The notes beneath the pieces are model-generated. The model saw nothing but the letters and a program-made list of their open reading frames with translations, made no database searches and was not told the DNA's origin. This document shows positions 1 to 9,056 of a stretch of 28,050 bases of DNA, in pieces. Source of the DNA: an uncultured Flavobacteriales bacterium (GTDB lineage: Bacteria; Bacteroidota; Bacteroidia; Flavobacteriales; BACL11). The position numbers were made by a program, and so were the translations under genes. Location: contig CATMIT010000006.1 in the NCBI GenBank assembly GCA_950069165.1, positions 1-28,050 of the forward strand, in the 5' to 3' direction. Position 1 is the first letter of the stretch. Each line of letters opens with the position of its first letter.

Positions 1-5
1 TTTAA

Positions 6-752
6 TTATATAACTTTTGCTTCATTATGTAATAAATCAACTAATTCTCCAACATTTCCGGCATCTACTAATTTACAAGCACTTTTTTCTGCCGGTTTTT
101 CAAAACCTTCTGATGATATTAAATTTATCTCTGATGATGGCTCAACAACAGTTAAAGGTTTGCTTCTGGCTTGCATAATCCCTCTCATATTCGGGATTCT
201 TAAATCACTCTCTTCTACCAATCCTTTTTGACCACCAATAACCAGGGGCAGATTTACCGACAAATTTTCTTTTCCCCCATCAATTTCCCGGCTCAAATTT
301 GCGGTATTGCCATCCATTTCTAGTCCATTACACGCGTTTACAAAAGGGAGATTCAATATTTCAGCTATCATTCCAGGAACTGTTCCTCCATTATAATCAA
401 TGGATTCCCTGCCTGCAATTATTAAATCAACTGGATTTTCTTTTAGATAAGTTGCGATAGCATTGGCAGTAGAATAACTATCTACTGGTATTGCATTTAT
501 CCTTATAGCGAAATCAGCACCAATAGCAAGTGCTTTTCTCATTACCGTCTCTACCGAGACATCACCAACGGTAACTACCGTCACATGTCCACCTGTTTTT
601 TCTTTTAGCATCATGGCTTTTGTTAGCCCAAACTCATCATAAGGATTGATAACAAATTGTATGCCACTACTATCAAATTTGCTATTATTTTCCGTAAAAT
701 TTATTTTTGAAGTGGTGTCCGGCACACTACTAATACATACTGCTATTTTCAT
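6..752 (-). CDS. etfB: Electron transfer flavoprotein, beta subunit
   Basis: This is the small subunit of the soluble ETF heterodimer, which passes electrons from acyl-CoA and related dehydrogenases to the quinone pool. The 248-aa product opens with MKIAVCISSVPDT, has the family's nucleotide-binding fold, and carries a good match to the ETF-beta signature near the C-terminus (DLRIPNMRGIMQARSKPL). An in-frame ATG at 785 would add 11 residues. I prefer 752 because family members begin at MKIAV and a purine-rich AAAGAAAG lies just upstream. The alpha-subunit gene usually follows and would lie off the left edge. A -7 promoter box (783-790, minus strand) sits 30 bases upstream. Confidence 0.95.
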   Translation of the reverse strand: MKIAVCISSVPDTTSKINFTENNSKFDSSGIQFVINPYDEFGLTKAMMLKEKTGGHVTVVTVGDVSVETVMRKALAIGADFAIRINAIPVDSYSTANAIATYLKENPVDLIIAGRESIDYNGGTVPGMIAEILNLPFVNACNGLEMDGNTANLSREIDGGKENLSVNLPLVIGGQKGLVEESDLRIPNMRGIMQARSKPLTVVEPSSEINLISSEGFEKPAEKSACKLVDAGNVGELVDLLHNEAKVI

Positions 753-782
753 ACTTTCTTTTATAAATTTAGTTAAGGTGTG

Positions 783-790
783 CAAATTTA
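783..790 (-). promoter_or_regulatory. -7 promoter box of etfB
   Basis: The minus strand reads TAAATTTG followed by C, an exact match to the Bacteroidota -7 element TAnnTTTG. It lies 30 bases before the etfB ATG. No clear -33 TTTG is seen at the usual spacing. Confidence 0.55.
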
Positions 791-883
791 ATGAAAATAA
801 GGAGAATAATAAGAAGGGTGTTTTTATTTTTTAGAGAGAGTAAGAGAAAGTGGTTATTTATTTCTCTTTTTCAATTATAATAT

Positions 884-891
884 TACTTTTG
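884..891 (+). promoter_or_regulatory. -7 promoter box of hppA
   Basis: TACTTTTG followed by C matches TAnnTTTG and lies 45 bases upstream of the hppA start. The -33 region is not convincing. Together with the box at 783-790 it makes this 184-base gap a divergent promoter region. Confidence 0.5.
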
Positions 892-936
892 CAGCCGAAA
901 AATACAGATAAAAAATATTAATTAAATCTAGAAAAA

Positions 937-3531
937 ATGGAAATGATTATCAAATGTTTACCTCTTTTTGGAATACTTGCACTTGGGTTTGTATTTTGGA
1001 AAAATGCTTGGGTAACCAAGCAAGATGAGGGAAATGACAAAATGAAAAGGATAGCAAAGAATATTGCTGATGGAGCAATGTCGTTCTTGAAAGCTGAATA
1101 CAAAGTTTTGGCAATATTTGTTGTGGCAGTTGCAGTGCTTTTATTCTTTAAAGGATCTGCAGAATCAAATTCAAGTGGAATGGTAGCTTTCTCATTTGTA
1201 GTTGGTGCAATTTGTTCTGCACTGGCTGGATTTATTGGTATGAAAGTTGCAACTAAAGCAAATGTAAGAACTACTCAAGCTGCTCGTACTTCATTAGGAA
1301 AAGCATTAGAAGTTGCTTTTTCTGGTGGTGCTGTTATGGGGCTTGGGGTTGTAGGCTTAGGAGTTTTAGGATTAAGTCTTTTATTATCATTATACCAAGG
1401 AATGTACGAATCAACAACTATGGTGCTTAATGTGCTTTCAGGGTTCTCATTAGGAGCATCTTCCATTGCACTTTTCGCCCGTGTTGGTGGTGGTATCTAT
1501 ACCAAAGCTGCTGATGTAGGTGCTGATTTAGTAGGTAAGCTTGAGGCAGGTATTCCTGAAGATCATCCTTTGAATCCAGCAACAATTGCAGATAATGTAG
1601 GAGACAATGTAGGAGATGTTGCCGGAATGGGAGCTGACCTTTTTGAGTCGTATGTAGGTTCTATTATTGCTACTATGGTATTAGGTTCATATATTTTTAC
1701 TCCAGATTTCGTTGGATTAGGAGCAGTGTATTTGCCATTAGTATTAGCAGCAGTTGGTATTGTTATGTCAATAATCGGTACTTTCTTTGTGAAAGTAAAA
1801 GATGGCGGATCTCCTCATATGGCCTTAAATATTGGTGAATTCGGTTCAGCAGGATTAATGATTGTTGCTTCTTGGTTTATTATTAATGGAATGCTGCCAG
1901 AATCAGTTGAAGGCTTACCAATGGGTGCTTTTGGTGTATTTTTAGCAACTATTACTGGTTTAGTTACAGGATTAGCAGTAGGTAAAGTAACCGAATACTA
2001 TACAGGTACAGGAAAAAAGCCAGTTAATTCCATTGTTAAACAATCAGAAACTGGTGCTGCAACTACAATTATTGCTGGTTTAGGTGTTGGGATGATGTCT
2101 ACTGCAATACCAATCTTGTTAATTGCTGCTGCAATTATGATATCACATCACTTTGCTGGCATGTATGGAATTGCAATTGCTGCAGTTGGTATGCTTGCAA
2201 ATACAGGTATTCAATTAGCGGTTGATGCTTACGGACCCATTTCTGATAATGCTGGTGGTATTGCTGAAATGGCTGAATTACCTGCTGAGGTTAGAGAAAG
2301 AACAGATAAATTAGATGCTGTAGGAAATACTACTGCTGCTATTGGTAAAGGATTTGCAATTGCATCTGCAGCTCTTACTGCTTTGGCCCTGTTTGCTGCA
2401 TTTATGAAAGTAGCTAATGTTACTTCCATTGATGTTTCTCGCCCTGATATTATGGCAGGATTATTAATCGGAGCAATGCTACCATTTGTATTTTCAGCCC
2501 TATCAATTAATGCTGTTGGGCGTGCGGCTATGGCTATGATTGAAGAAGTAAGAAGACAATTCAGAGAGATACCTGAATTAAAAGCCGCACTAAAAGTAAT
2601 GCGTAAATACGATTCAGATATGAGTAAAGCAACCCCAGAAGACAGAGCAATTTTTGATGCTGCTGATGGTGTTGCAGAATACGATAAATGTGTTGATATT
2701 TCAACCAAAGCATCTATTAAGGAAATGGTTGCTCCAGGAATTTTAGCAATTGCTGTTCCTGTTTTAGTTGGTTTTGGAGGAAAATGGATTGGTATTGGTG
2801 GTCCTGAGATGTTAGGAGGCTTATTAGCTGGTGTAACTGCATCAGGAGTATTGATGGCTATTTTTCAATCCAATGCTGGTGGTGCTTGGGATAACGCTAA
2901 AAAAATGATTGAAGAGCAAGGTAGAAAAGGAACAGAAGCTCATAAAGCTGCTGTGGTTGGTGATACAGTTGGCGATCCTTTTAAAGATACTTCTGGTCCG
3001 TCATTGAATATTTTATTAAAATTAATGTCGGTTGTGGCATTGGTTATTGCACCATCTATATCCAATGTTGGAGCGACTGATAATTATGATTATGAAATAA
3101 CAGACATTGATAGAATGGAAGAAAGTATGATGGCACTACAAGAGAATTTTGATGGTACTAAGCTTCAATTTGAATGTCATAACTATCAGGTTGAATTTAA
3201 TGGTTCAAGACTTACACTTGTGATAAATACTGCTGCTATTAAAAGTAAAGAACTAGGTGGAATTTTAACTACTGAGAATTATTTGAACTCTAAAGAGAAT
3301 CCAATCTTAGAATTTTTTGGAGAGGAAGTTCAGAAAACGAACGGAGGAGATTTTCAATATGTTGTAAATGGTAAAATGAAAACAAAATCCTTAATGTTTG
3401 AACAGGGTTCAACTCAATTAGCGTTTAATTATGATCAGAAAACCCAAAAGTTAGTTGGGGAGCTTAGGTTTGCAAAGCCAGAGCACTTTGAAGGAATTAA
3501 AGGTGTTGCTATCGGGATACTGTTAGATTAA
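937..3531 (+). CDS. hppA: Membrane-bound ion-pumping pyrophosphatase with C-terminal extension
   Basis: This integral membrane enzyme hydrolyses PPi and pumps H+ and/or Na+ across the inner membrane. Many hydrophobic helices fill about residues 1-715. Family motifs are intact: DVGADLVGK (193-201), the DNVGDNVGD acidic segment (from about 219) and GDTVGDPFKDTSGPSLN near the end of the core. The GNTTAAIGKG segment (463-472) has Ala and Gly where K+-independent enzymes carry Lys and Thr, so the K+-dependent class is indicated; the pumped ion cannot be read from this. The protein is 864 aa, whereas family members are commonly about 650-770. The extra 150 or so residues after VVALVIAPSISN are hydrophilic and match no domain I know. 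The ATG at 943 is an alternative start. Confidence 0.96.
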   Translation: MEMIIKCLPLFGILALGFVFWKNAWVTKQDEGNDKMKRIAKNIADGAMSFLKAEYKVLAIFVVAVAVLLFFKGSAESNSSGMVAFSFVVGAICSALAGFIGMKVATKANVRTTQAARTSLGKALEVAFSGGAVMGLGVVGLGVLGLSLLLSLYQGMYESTTMVLNVLSGFSLGASSIALFARVGGGIYTKAADVGADLVGKLEAGIPEDHPLNPATIADNVGDNVGDVAGMGADLFESYVGSIIATMVLGSYIFTPDFVGLGAVYLPLVLAAVGIVMSIIGTFFVKVKDGGSPHMALNIGEFGSAGLMIVASWFIINGMLPESVEGLPMGAFGVFLATITGLVTGLAVGKVTEYYTGTGKKPVNSIVKQSETGAATTIIAGLGVGMMSTAIPILLIAAAIMISHHFAGMYGIAIAAVGMLANTGIQLAVDAYGPISDNAGGIAEMAELPAEVRERTDKLDAVGNTTAAIGKGFAIASAALTALALFAAFMKVANVTSIDVSRPDIMAGLLIGAMLPFVFSALSINAVGRAAMAMIEEVRRQFREIPELKAALKVMRKYDSDMSKATPEDRAIFDAADGVAEYDKCVDISTKASIKEMVAPGILAIAVPVLVGFGGKWIGIGGPEMLGGLLAGVTASGVLMAIFQSNAGGAWDNAKKMIEEQGRKGTEAHKAAVVGDTVGDPFKDTSGPSLNILLKLMSVVALVIAPSISNVGATDNYDYEITDIDRMEESMMALQENFDGTKLQFECHNYQVEFNGSRLTLVINTAAIKSKELGGILTTENYLNSKENPILEFFGEEVQKTNGGDFQYVVNGKMKTKSLMFEQGSTQLAFNYDQKTQKLVGELRFAKPEHFEGIKGVAIGILLD

Positions 3532-3547
3532 TTTACAATTAACTAAT

Positions 3548-3577
3548 AAAAAAAGAGGGCTTAAACCCTCTTTTTTT
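3548..3577. terminator. Bidirectional terminator between hppA and the deoxynucleoside kinase gene
   Basis: A perfect 12-bp inverted repeat (A7GAGGG / CCCTCT7) surrounds a 6-base loop, with A-tract and T-tract on either side, between two convergent genes. It can stop transcription in both directions. Confidence 0.9.
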
Positions 3578-3604
3578 ATGTTTATTTTTTAATAAGTAGT
3601 TTTT

Positions 3605-4228
3605 TTAAGCTGTCTTGAAAAGTCCATGAATTTCAGCATCAATCTTATTAATGACCTCTCCTAAATCTTCTTCACTTTCAGAAAAATTAATATCATCTAC
3701 ATCTACTATAAGTAGTTTCCCTTTGGTATATTCTGATATCCATGCTTCATAGCGTTCGTTAAGTCGAGTTAGGTAATCCAAGCGAATGGAGTTTTCGTAA
3801 TCTCTTCCTCTTTTTTGAATCTGGCTTACCAAAGTAGAAGTAGAAGCTCTTAAATAAATAAGTAAATCCGGACCTTGAATAAAGGAGTCCATCAAATTAA
3901 ATAGTTGTTGGTAATTATCAAAATCTCGTGTGCTCATCAGCCCCATTGCATGCAGATTTGGTGCAAAAATAAAGGCGTCCTCATAGATGGTTCTATCCTG
4001 AATAAAATCTTTTCCGCTTGCTTTTATACTCAACACTTGCCGAAAGCGACTATTCAAGAAATAAACCTGCAAATTGAATGACCACCTTTGCATTTCTTTG
4101 TAAAAATCATTTAAATAAGGATTGTTTTCTACATCTTCATAATGGGCTTCCCATTTATAGTGTTTAGAAAGCTTTGTAGTAAGGGTTGTTTTTCCTGAGC
4201 CAATATTTCCGGCAATTGCTACATGCAT
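3605..4228 (-). CDS. Deoxynucleoside kinase (deoxyadenosine/deoxyguanosine kinase type)
   Basis: A cytosolic salvage enzyme that phosphorylates deoxynucleosides with NTP. The 207-aa protein has the P-loop GNIGSGKTT (7-15), an acidic active-site segment (YEDVENNPYL, 30-39), the DRT form of the conserved DRS/ERS motif (78-80) and an arginine-rich lid (KRGRDYE, 139-145). The full set of catalytic motifs suggests an active enzyme; which base it prefers cannot be read with confidence. A second, more divergent member of the family lies at 9046-9675. A near-match -7 box (TATATTTC, minus strand of 4264-4271) lies 35 bases upstream. Confidence 0.9.
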   Translation of the reverse strand: MHVAIAGNIGSGKTTLTTKLSKHYKWEAHYEDVENNPYLNDFYKEMQRWSFNLQVYFLNSRFRQVLSIKASGKDFIQDRTIYEDAFIFAPNLHAMGLMSTRDFDNYQQLFNLMDSFIQGPDLLIYLRASTSTLVSQIQKRGRDYENSIRLDYLTRLNERYEAWISEYTKGKLLIVDVDDINFSESEEDLGEVINKIDAEIHGLFKTA

Positions 4229-4336
4229 ATTTTTAAAATTTTGACTAAAATAGAAAAAGAAGAGAAATATAGGAATGTAGAATTAGGGTATTTTGATAAT
4301 CGTTAATAAGTTTTTTTACAAATGCGAAATATTCCG

Positions 4337-5848
4337 CTAGTTCATTTTTAATATTTCCTCTACAATTTCTCGATTATTTGAAAGTCTTGGCACTTTATTT
4401 TGCCCACCTAATTTTCCTTTATCGCCTAACCAATTATAAAAAGTACCACTTTTTAACATTTCAATTTTTGGCATTTTTAATATTAAGTCATTTGTTCGTT
4501 TTGCCTGATAATCGGAATTAATAGTTTGCAAAAAATCATCTATCTCTTTGGTGAATATATCCAAATCTTTTGGCTTTTTTTCAAACTCAATCAGCCATTG
4601 ATGCGCTCCTGATTTATTTTGATTTATATAAAGTGGAGCAACAGTAAATTCTTTAATTGTGGTTTTGGTTTTTCTACAAGCATGTCTTAAAGCATTTTCA
4701 GCATTTTCAACTACCAACTCCTCTCCAAAAGCATTGATGAAACTTTTTGTTCTACCAATAATTTTTATTCTGAATGGCGAAAGATTTGTAAAACAAATAG
4801 TATCGCCAATTAAGTAACGCCAAAGCCCAGCATTTGTTGTTATCACCAAAGCGTAAGTTGTATTTAGTTTTACCTGATCTAATCTTATCGTTTTTCTACT
4901 TCCTTTTTTAAAATCTTCCATGGCAATAAACTCATAGAAAATACCGTAATCTAACATTAATAATAGTTCATTTGTGTTTGCTTGATCCTGAATTCCAAAA
5001 TATCCTTCTGATGCAGTATAGCATTCCATGTAATTCATTTTAGGAGATGGAATAATTTTTTTGAATTGCTCTTTGTAAGGGGAAAAGTTCATTCCACCAT
5101 GCATATAAAGTTCAAGATTTGGCCACACTTCCAAAATATTATCAGCTCCAGTTTTTTCCAAAATTTTGTTTAGTAGTATTAGCATCCATGATGGCGCACC
5201 TGTTAAGCTGCTTACATCTTCATTTACTGCTTGCTGTACAATTTTTTCCAATTTTTCTTCCCATTTAGGAAGTAGAGCCGTTGCTAAATCTGGCGTCCGG
5301 TGCATATTTACCCAAAAAGGGAAATTATCAATTAGGATTGCAGACAAATCGCCATCCATGTATTCTTTCTCAGGGTTTTGATACTGTGAGCCGCCAAGCA
5401 TTAATCCCATTCCATCAAAAAAAGTAGTTTCCGGATTGTTATTGCAATAAATTGAAAGCATATCTTTTCCCGCTTTGTAGTGGCACTCCTCTAATGCTTG
5501 CTGTGTAATAGGGATGTATTTGCTTTTTGCATTGGTTGTTCCTGCCGATTTTGCAAACCATTTTATTTTCTCTGGCCAGAGAATATTTTCCCCACCGTTT
5601 CTTAGTTTTTTTATGTAAGGATAAAATTCCTCATAGGTTTTTACTGCTACATTTTTATTAAATTCCTCATAGGATTTAATAGAGGAGAAGCTGTGTTTTT
5701 TGCCAAATTCCGTATTTTTTGCTCTGTCAATAAGGTTTAGCAAAAGCTCATCTTGCACCTGAAAAGGATATTTTAAAAATAATTCAATCTGATGAATACG
5801 TTTTTTCATCATCCAAGAAAGAAAAGAGTTTTTAAATGGTATTCTCAT
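4337..5848 (-). CDS. GH3-family acyl-adenylating protein
   Basis: The 503-aa protein belongs to the GH3 auxin-responsive promoter family, a branch of the ANL acyl-adenylating superfamily. Plant members conjugate amino acids to acids such as jasmonate or indole-acetate; the substrate of bacterial members is not established. Visible family features are the N-terminal helices with NTEFGKKHSF (around 50), the nucleotide-binding segment WFAKSAGTTNAKSKYIP, the ECYTASEGYFG segment mid-protein, and the hinge region LIGDTICFTNLSPFRIKIIGR leading to the small C-terminal domain. Length is normal. The gene diverges from the DUF2797 gene with about 44 bases between starts. The pathway is unknown, and no amino-acid or acyl-carrier partner lies next to it. 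Confidence 0.88.
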   Translation of the reverse strand: MRIPFKNSFLSWMMKKRIHQIELFLKYPFQVQDELLLNLIDRAKNTEFGKKHSFSSIKSYEEFNKNVAVKTYEEFYPYIKKLRNGGENILWPEKIKWFAKSAGTTNAKSKYIPITQQALEECHYKAGKDMLSIYCNNNPETTFFDGMGLMLGGSQYQNPEKEYMDGDLSAILIDNFPFWVNMHRTPDLATALLPKWEEKLEKIVQQAVNEDVSSLTGAPSWMLILLNKILEKTGADNILEVWPNLELYMHGGMNFSPYKEQFKKIIPSPKMNYMECYTASEGYFGIQDQANTNELLLMLDYGIFYEFIAMEDFKKGSRKTIRLDQVKLNTTYALVITTNAGLWRYLIGDTICFTNLSPFRIKIIGRTKSFINAFGEELVVENAENALRHACRKTKTTIKEFTVAPLYINQNKSGAHQWLIEFEKKPKDLDIFTKEIDDFLQTINSDYQAKRTNDLILKMPKIEMLKSGTFYNWLGDKGKLGGQNKVPRLSNNREIVEEILKMN

Positions 5849-5892
5849 TAGGTTTTAATATTTTTATTGCCATAAAATTACAAAAAATTATG

Positions 5893-6711
5893 ATGAAAGA
5901 TACGCTAAAAAAAATGGACACAAATTTGCAGGATGTAGTACAATACAAATTAGATATTCATGGAGAAAATATCTTGATGAATGAACTGATTGGCAAGCAA
6001 ATAAAAATAGAGTGGAGTGGGCAGGTGATTTGTAGTTGCGGTAAGAAAATGAAGAAATTTTATCGTTCCGGATTTTGTTATGATTGTTTTTATGAATCGC
6101 CTTTAGCATCACAATCTATTTTCAAGCCAGAACTTTGTACTGCACATTTAGGAATTGAAGAAAGAGATTTGGAATGGGAAAAAACTTTTCAATTGGCGCC
6201 CCATTATGTTTATTTAGCAAATTCGTCTGGGATAAAAGTGGGGATTACAAGAGGAACGCAGGGGGTGATTAGGTGGATGGATCAAGGGGCAAGTCAGGCT
6301 ATATTACTAGCAGAAGTACCAAACAGAAGATTTTCGGGCGATATTGAAGTTGAACTAAAAAAGTATGTGGATGATGTTACCAATTGGCGAAAAATGCTCT
6401 CTGGAAAACCAAAGCCTGTTGATTTAGTAAAAATGAAAGAGAACCTTTCAACTTATGTTCCTGAGGAGTTAAAACAATATATTTTGCTAGATAATACAGT
6501 AACTGAGATTAATTATCCTGTAATGGAATATCCTAAAAAAATAAATAGCACCAAATTAGAACGAACTCCAATTATTGAAGGCGAGTTGAAAGGCATAAAA
6601 GGGCAATACCTTTTATTGGATGGCGATAGGGTTTTTAACATAAGAGCACATGAAGGGTTTATTTCTACTTTTTCTTTCTCTGATATAGCGAAACAGGGAA
6701 AATTATTTTAA
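5893..6711 (+). CDS. DUF2797 family protein
   Basis: The protein is about 272 aa and is recognised as DUF2797 by its overall pattern: an N-terminal zinc-ribbon-like cluster (CSCGKKMKKFYRSGFCYDC), followed by KPELCTAHLG, the segment YVYLANSSGIKVGITR and RWMDQGA. The YVYLANSSGIKVG segment resembles a GIY-YIG-like strand, but I do not claim nuclease activity. Function is unknown. Starts at 5890 or 5914 are also possible; the upstream start at 5836 would overlap the divergent GH3 start and adds a non-family hydrophobic stretch, so I rejected it. The 3' end shares the four bases TTAA with the convergent sppA stop codon. Confidence 0.8.
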   Translation: MKDTLKKMDTNLQDVVQYKLDIHGENILMNELIGKQIKIEWSGQVICSCGKKMKKFYRSGFCYDCFYESPLASQSIFKPELCTAHLGIEERDLEWEKTFQLAPHYVYLANSSGIKVGITRGTQGVIRWMDQGASQAILLAEVPNRRFSGDIEVELKKYVDDVTNWRKMLSGKPKPVDLVKMKENLSTYVPEELKQYILLDNTVTEINYPVMEYPKKINSTKLERTPIIEGELKGIKGQYLLLDGDRVFNIRAHEGFISTFSFSDIAKQGKLF

Positions 6712-8468
6712 TTAATCTCCAAAATAAAAGGCATTCTTGTTTGAATCTTCTCGCCTTTTAATAAACTTTCAATTGGCTTGATATATTTACTATTCACGCC
6801 CAAAAATTTTGCGATATAATTTGTTTCTCCACCAGTTATTTCTTTAATAAATATTTCAAGAGGGGCTTCTTTTTTTGGTAAGGAAACAATACGGTAATCA
6901 TCCAATTTTGCCAAATGTGCCGCAATGTCAATGGCCGTTTCCAAGCCACCCAAAACATCAACAAGTCCTAAGCGTTTTGCATCATAACCAGTCCACACTC
7001 TCCCTTGTGCAATGTCATCAACAGCAGCTGTGCTCATATTTCTTCCTTCCGCCACATGCTCTATAAAAGTATCGTAAATATCCTCTATGATTTCATGAAT
7101 TTTTTCTTTTTCAAAAGCGGTCAGTGCTCTGTTTACTCCCATATCTGCATGTTTGTGCGTATTTACGGTATCAATGGTAATCCCTAATTTGTTTTTGTAA
7201 AAATGTTGCAAATTAGGAATAAGCCCGAACACACCAATAGAACCTGTAATAGTGGTAGGGTTTGCTACTATTGTGTCGGCAGCACAAGCAATGTAATAGC
7301 CACCACTTGCAGCTAGATCACCCATGGAAATAACAAGTGGTTTCTCCGCTTTGGCTAAGATGGTTTCTCTCCAAATTACATCTGAGGCAAGGGCACTTCC
7401 ACCTGGTGAATTTACTCTTAAAACAATTGCTTTTATTCTTTCATCTTCTCTAGCCTCTTTAATTGCTTTTGCGGTAGTAACTGAGCCAATACTTTTTAAA
7501 TCTCCTTTTCCAGAGTTTATTTCTCCTGTTGCATAAATAATAGCAATTTTATCGCGGCTGATTTTGCCTTGCTTTTCTACTTTAGCATTATTGTATTTGG
7601 TAAGCGAAATCAGCTGCAATTTTGCTTCTTCTCCAAGTTTGCTTTTTAACTTTTCTTCCAACTCATCCTGATAAATTAGCGCATCTACAAAATGATGCTC
7701 AAAGCATTTTTGGGCTGTATTGAGTTCTAAATTATCGGCTAATTCTTCTACTCTACTAAGGGTTAATCCTCTTTGGCTGGCAATAGAATCTAGAATATTA
7801 TCCGAGATAGTGGTTAGTAATAAGGAGATCTGCTCTCGGTTTTCCTTACTCATTTTATCCAAAATAAATGGCTCAATGGCACTTTTGAATTTTCCATGCC
7901 TAATTACTTGGGCTTCTATATCCAACTTTTCCAAGAGTCCTTTATAGAACATAATTTGTGCTGAAAATCCTTTTAATTCAAAAATACCTTCCGGATTTAG
8001 ATACAACTCATCTGCCACTGAACTGAGGTAATAGCCCATTTGTGAATAATATTCTGCATAAGAGATAATGAATTTTCCACTTTTTTTAAAATCCAACAAT
8101 TTATTTCTAATCTCTTCTGTTTGTGAAAGACCAGCGTTTACCCATGGTACATTCAAATAAATTCCTTTTATTCTATCATCCGTTTTTGCTTTTTCAATAT
8201 TGTCCAAAATGCTTTTGAATTCTATTTCTGTTTCAGGATCCATATTGGTGATGGATAAATTTTCAAAAGGATTGTCAGAGGCACGCTCCACAATTGGCTT
8301 GGACAAAGTTATTTTCAAAATGGAGTTTGCTTTTACTTTGGTTTCTTTATCGCTATCCAAGGTAGAAATAGCAATACTGATGATGCCGATAAATAACAAT
8401 ACCACCACTACTACCGAAAGCACAACACCCACTATGGTGGACAATACATTTTTAAAGAATGATTTCAT
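6708..8468 (-). CDS. sppA: Signal peptide peptidase SppA, 67-kDa type
   Basis: A membrane-anchored serine protease that degrades signal peptides remaining after secretion. The 586-aa, two-domain length matches the long Gram-negative form. An N-terminal membrane helix (about 8-35) is followed by two repeats of the protease fold. The general-base Lys is in HGKFKSAIEPF (Lys195, by analogy to Lys209 of E. coli), and the nucleophile is in GDLAASGGYYIA (Ser388). Both catalytic residues are present, so the enzyme should be active. A one-mismatch -7 box (TACTTTTA, minus strand of 8504-8511) lies upstream. The gene is single and convergent with the DUF2797 gene. Confidence 0.95.
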   Translation of the reverse strand: MKSFFKNVLSTIVGVVLSVVVVVLLFIGIISIAISTLDSDKETKVKANSILKITLSKPIVERASDNPFENLSITNMDPETEIEFKSILDNIEKAKTDDRIKGIYLNVPWVNAGLSQTEEIRNKLLDFKKSGKFIISYAEYYSQMGYYLSSVADELYLNPEGIFELKGFSAQIMFYKGLLEKLDIEAQVIRHGKFKSAIEPFILDKMSKENREQISLLLTTISDNILDSIASQRGLTLSRVEELADNLELNTAQKCFEHHFVDALIYQDELEEKLKSKLGEEAKLQLISLTKYNNAKVEKQGKISRDKIAIIYATGEINSGKGDLKSIGSVTTAKAIKEAREDERIKAIVLRVNSPGGSALASDVIWRETILAKAEKPLVISMGDLAASGGYYIACAADTIVANPTTITGSIGVFGLIPNLQHFYKNKLGITIDTVNTHKHADMGVNRALTAFEKEKIHEIIEDIYDTFIEHVAEGRNMSTAAVDDIAQGRVWTGYDAKRLGLVDVLGGLETAIDIAAHLAKLDDYRIVSLPKKEAPLEIFIKEITGGETNYIAKFLGVNSKYIKPIESLLKGEKIQTRMPFILEIN

Positions 8469-8544
8469 TTTTTAAGTTTTCTAAGAGTTAAAATTTTGAT
8501 GGATAAAAGTAATAAATAAAACAATATAATCTTTTCCTATTTCT

Positions 8545-8552
8545 TATATTTG
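8545..8552 (+). promoter_or_regulatory. -7 promoter box of folK
   Basis: TATATTTG lies 15 bases before the folK ATG at 8568. The box contains the TTG codon at 8550 that could be mistaken for an earlier start, so 8568 is the sensible start. The mRNA leader would be very short. Confidence 0.6.
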
Positions 8553-8567
8553 GACTTTTATATTTTA

Positions 8568-9056
8568 ATGAATAATAAAGTTTATCTGCAATTAGGATCT
8601 AATATGGGAGATAGGGATGCTTATCTGAAAAATACAATTGATTTTATTGCAGAAGAAATCGGGGAGATTCAAAAAAAATCCAAAATATATGAAAGCGCCC
8701 CTTGGGGAATCGAAAACCAGAATAATTACTTGAATCAAGCTTTAGAAATAAAAACTGACTTATCGGCTGAAGAAGTGTTGGATGGCGTTTTAAAAATTGA
8801 AGATAAAACAGGAAGGATAAGGAATGAAAAGTGGGGAGAACGAATAATTGATATAGACCTCTTGTTTTTTGATGATTTGATTATTGAAAAAGAAGGGATT
8901 TGTATACCACATATACATTTGCACAATCGAAAGTTTGTGTTGATTCCACTAAATGAAATCGCGCCCAATTTTATTCATCCCAAATACAATAAAACCATAG
9001 ATGAGCTTTTGAAAGAATGCAAGGATACCGAAAAGGTGGAAACTTATGCAGTATAA
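8568..9056 (+). CDS. folK: 6-hydroxymethyl-dihydropterin pyrophosphokinase (HPPK)
   Basis: This enzyme transfers pyrophosphate from ATP to 6-hydroxymethyl-7,8-dihydropterin in folate synthesis. The 162-aa protein has the N-terminal LQLGSNMGDR segment, YESAPWG, and the HPPK signature region IRNEKWGERIIDIDLLFF with the two metal-binding Asp residues (DID). Then follows IPHIHLHNRKFVLIPLNEIAP, also typical of the family. Its stop overlaps the start of the next kinase by 11 bases, so the two are cotranscribed and probably translationally coupled. folE, another folate gene, lies about 16 kb away and is not linked. Confidence 0.95.
   Translation: MNNKVYLQLGSNMGDRDAYLKNTIDFIAEEIGEIQKKSKIYESAPWGIENQNNYLNQALEIKTDLSAEEVLDGVLKIEDKTGRIRNEKWGERIIDIDLLFFDDLIIEKEGICIPHIHLHNRKFVLIPLNEIAPNFIHPKYNKTIDELLKECKDTEKVETYAV

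Noticed and set aside
753..785. Longer start for EtfB
   Set aside because: The extra 11 residues do not belong to the family, and the upstream ATG overlaps the -7 box.
842..868. Inverted repeat AAGAGAAA / TTTCTCTT upstream of hppA
   Set aside because: It is an 8-bp low-complexity stem with an 11-base loop and no gene ending before it. It is expected by chance in such purine- and pyrimidine-rich sequence.
2229..2708. 159-codon open frame antisense to hppA
   Set aside because: It lies wholly inside a strongly conserved gene on the other strand and has no family features; the codon pattern of hppA explains it.
5836..5892. Longer start for the DUF2797 gene
   Set aside because: It would overlap the divergent GH3 start and adds a hydrophobic stretch absent from the family.
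8550..8567. TTG start adding six residues to FolK
   Set aside because: The codon lies inside the -7 promoter box; the ATG at 8568 matches the family start.
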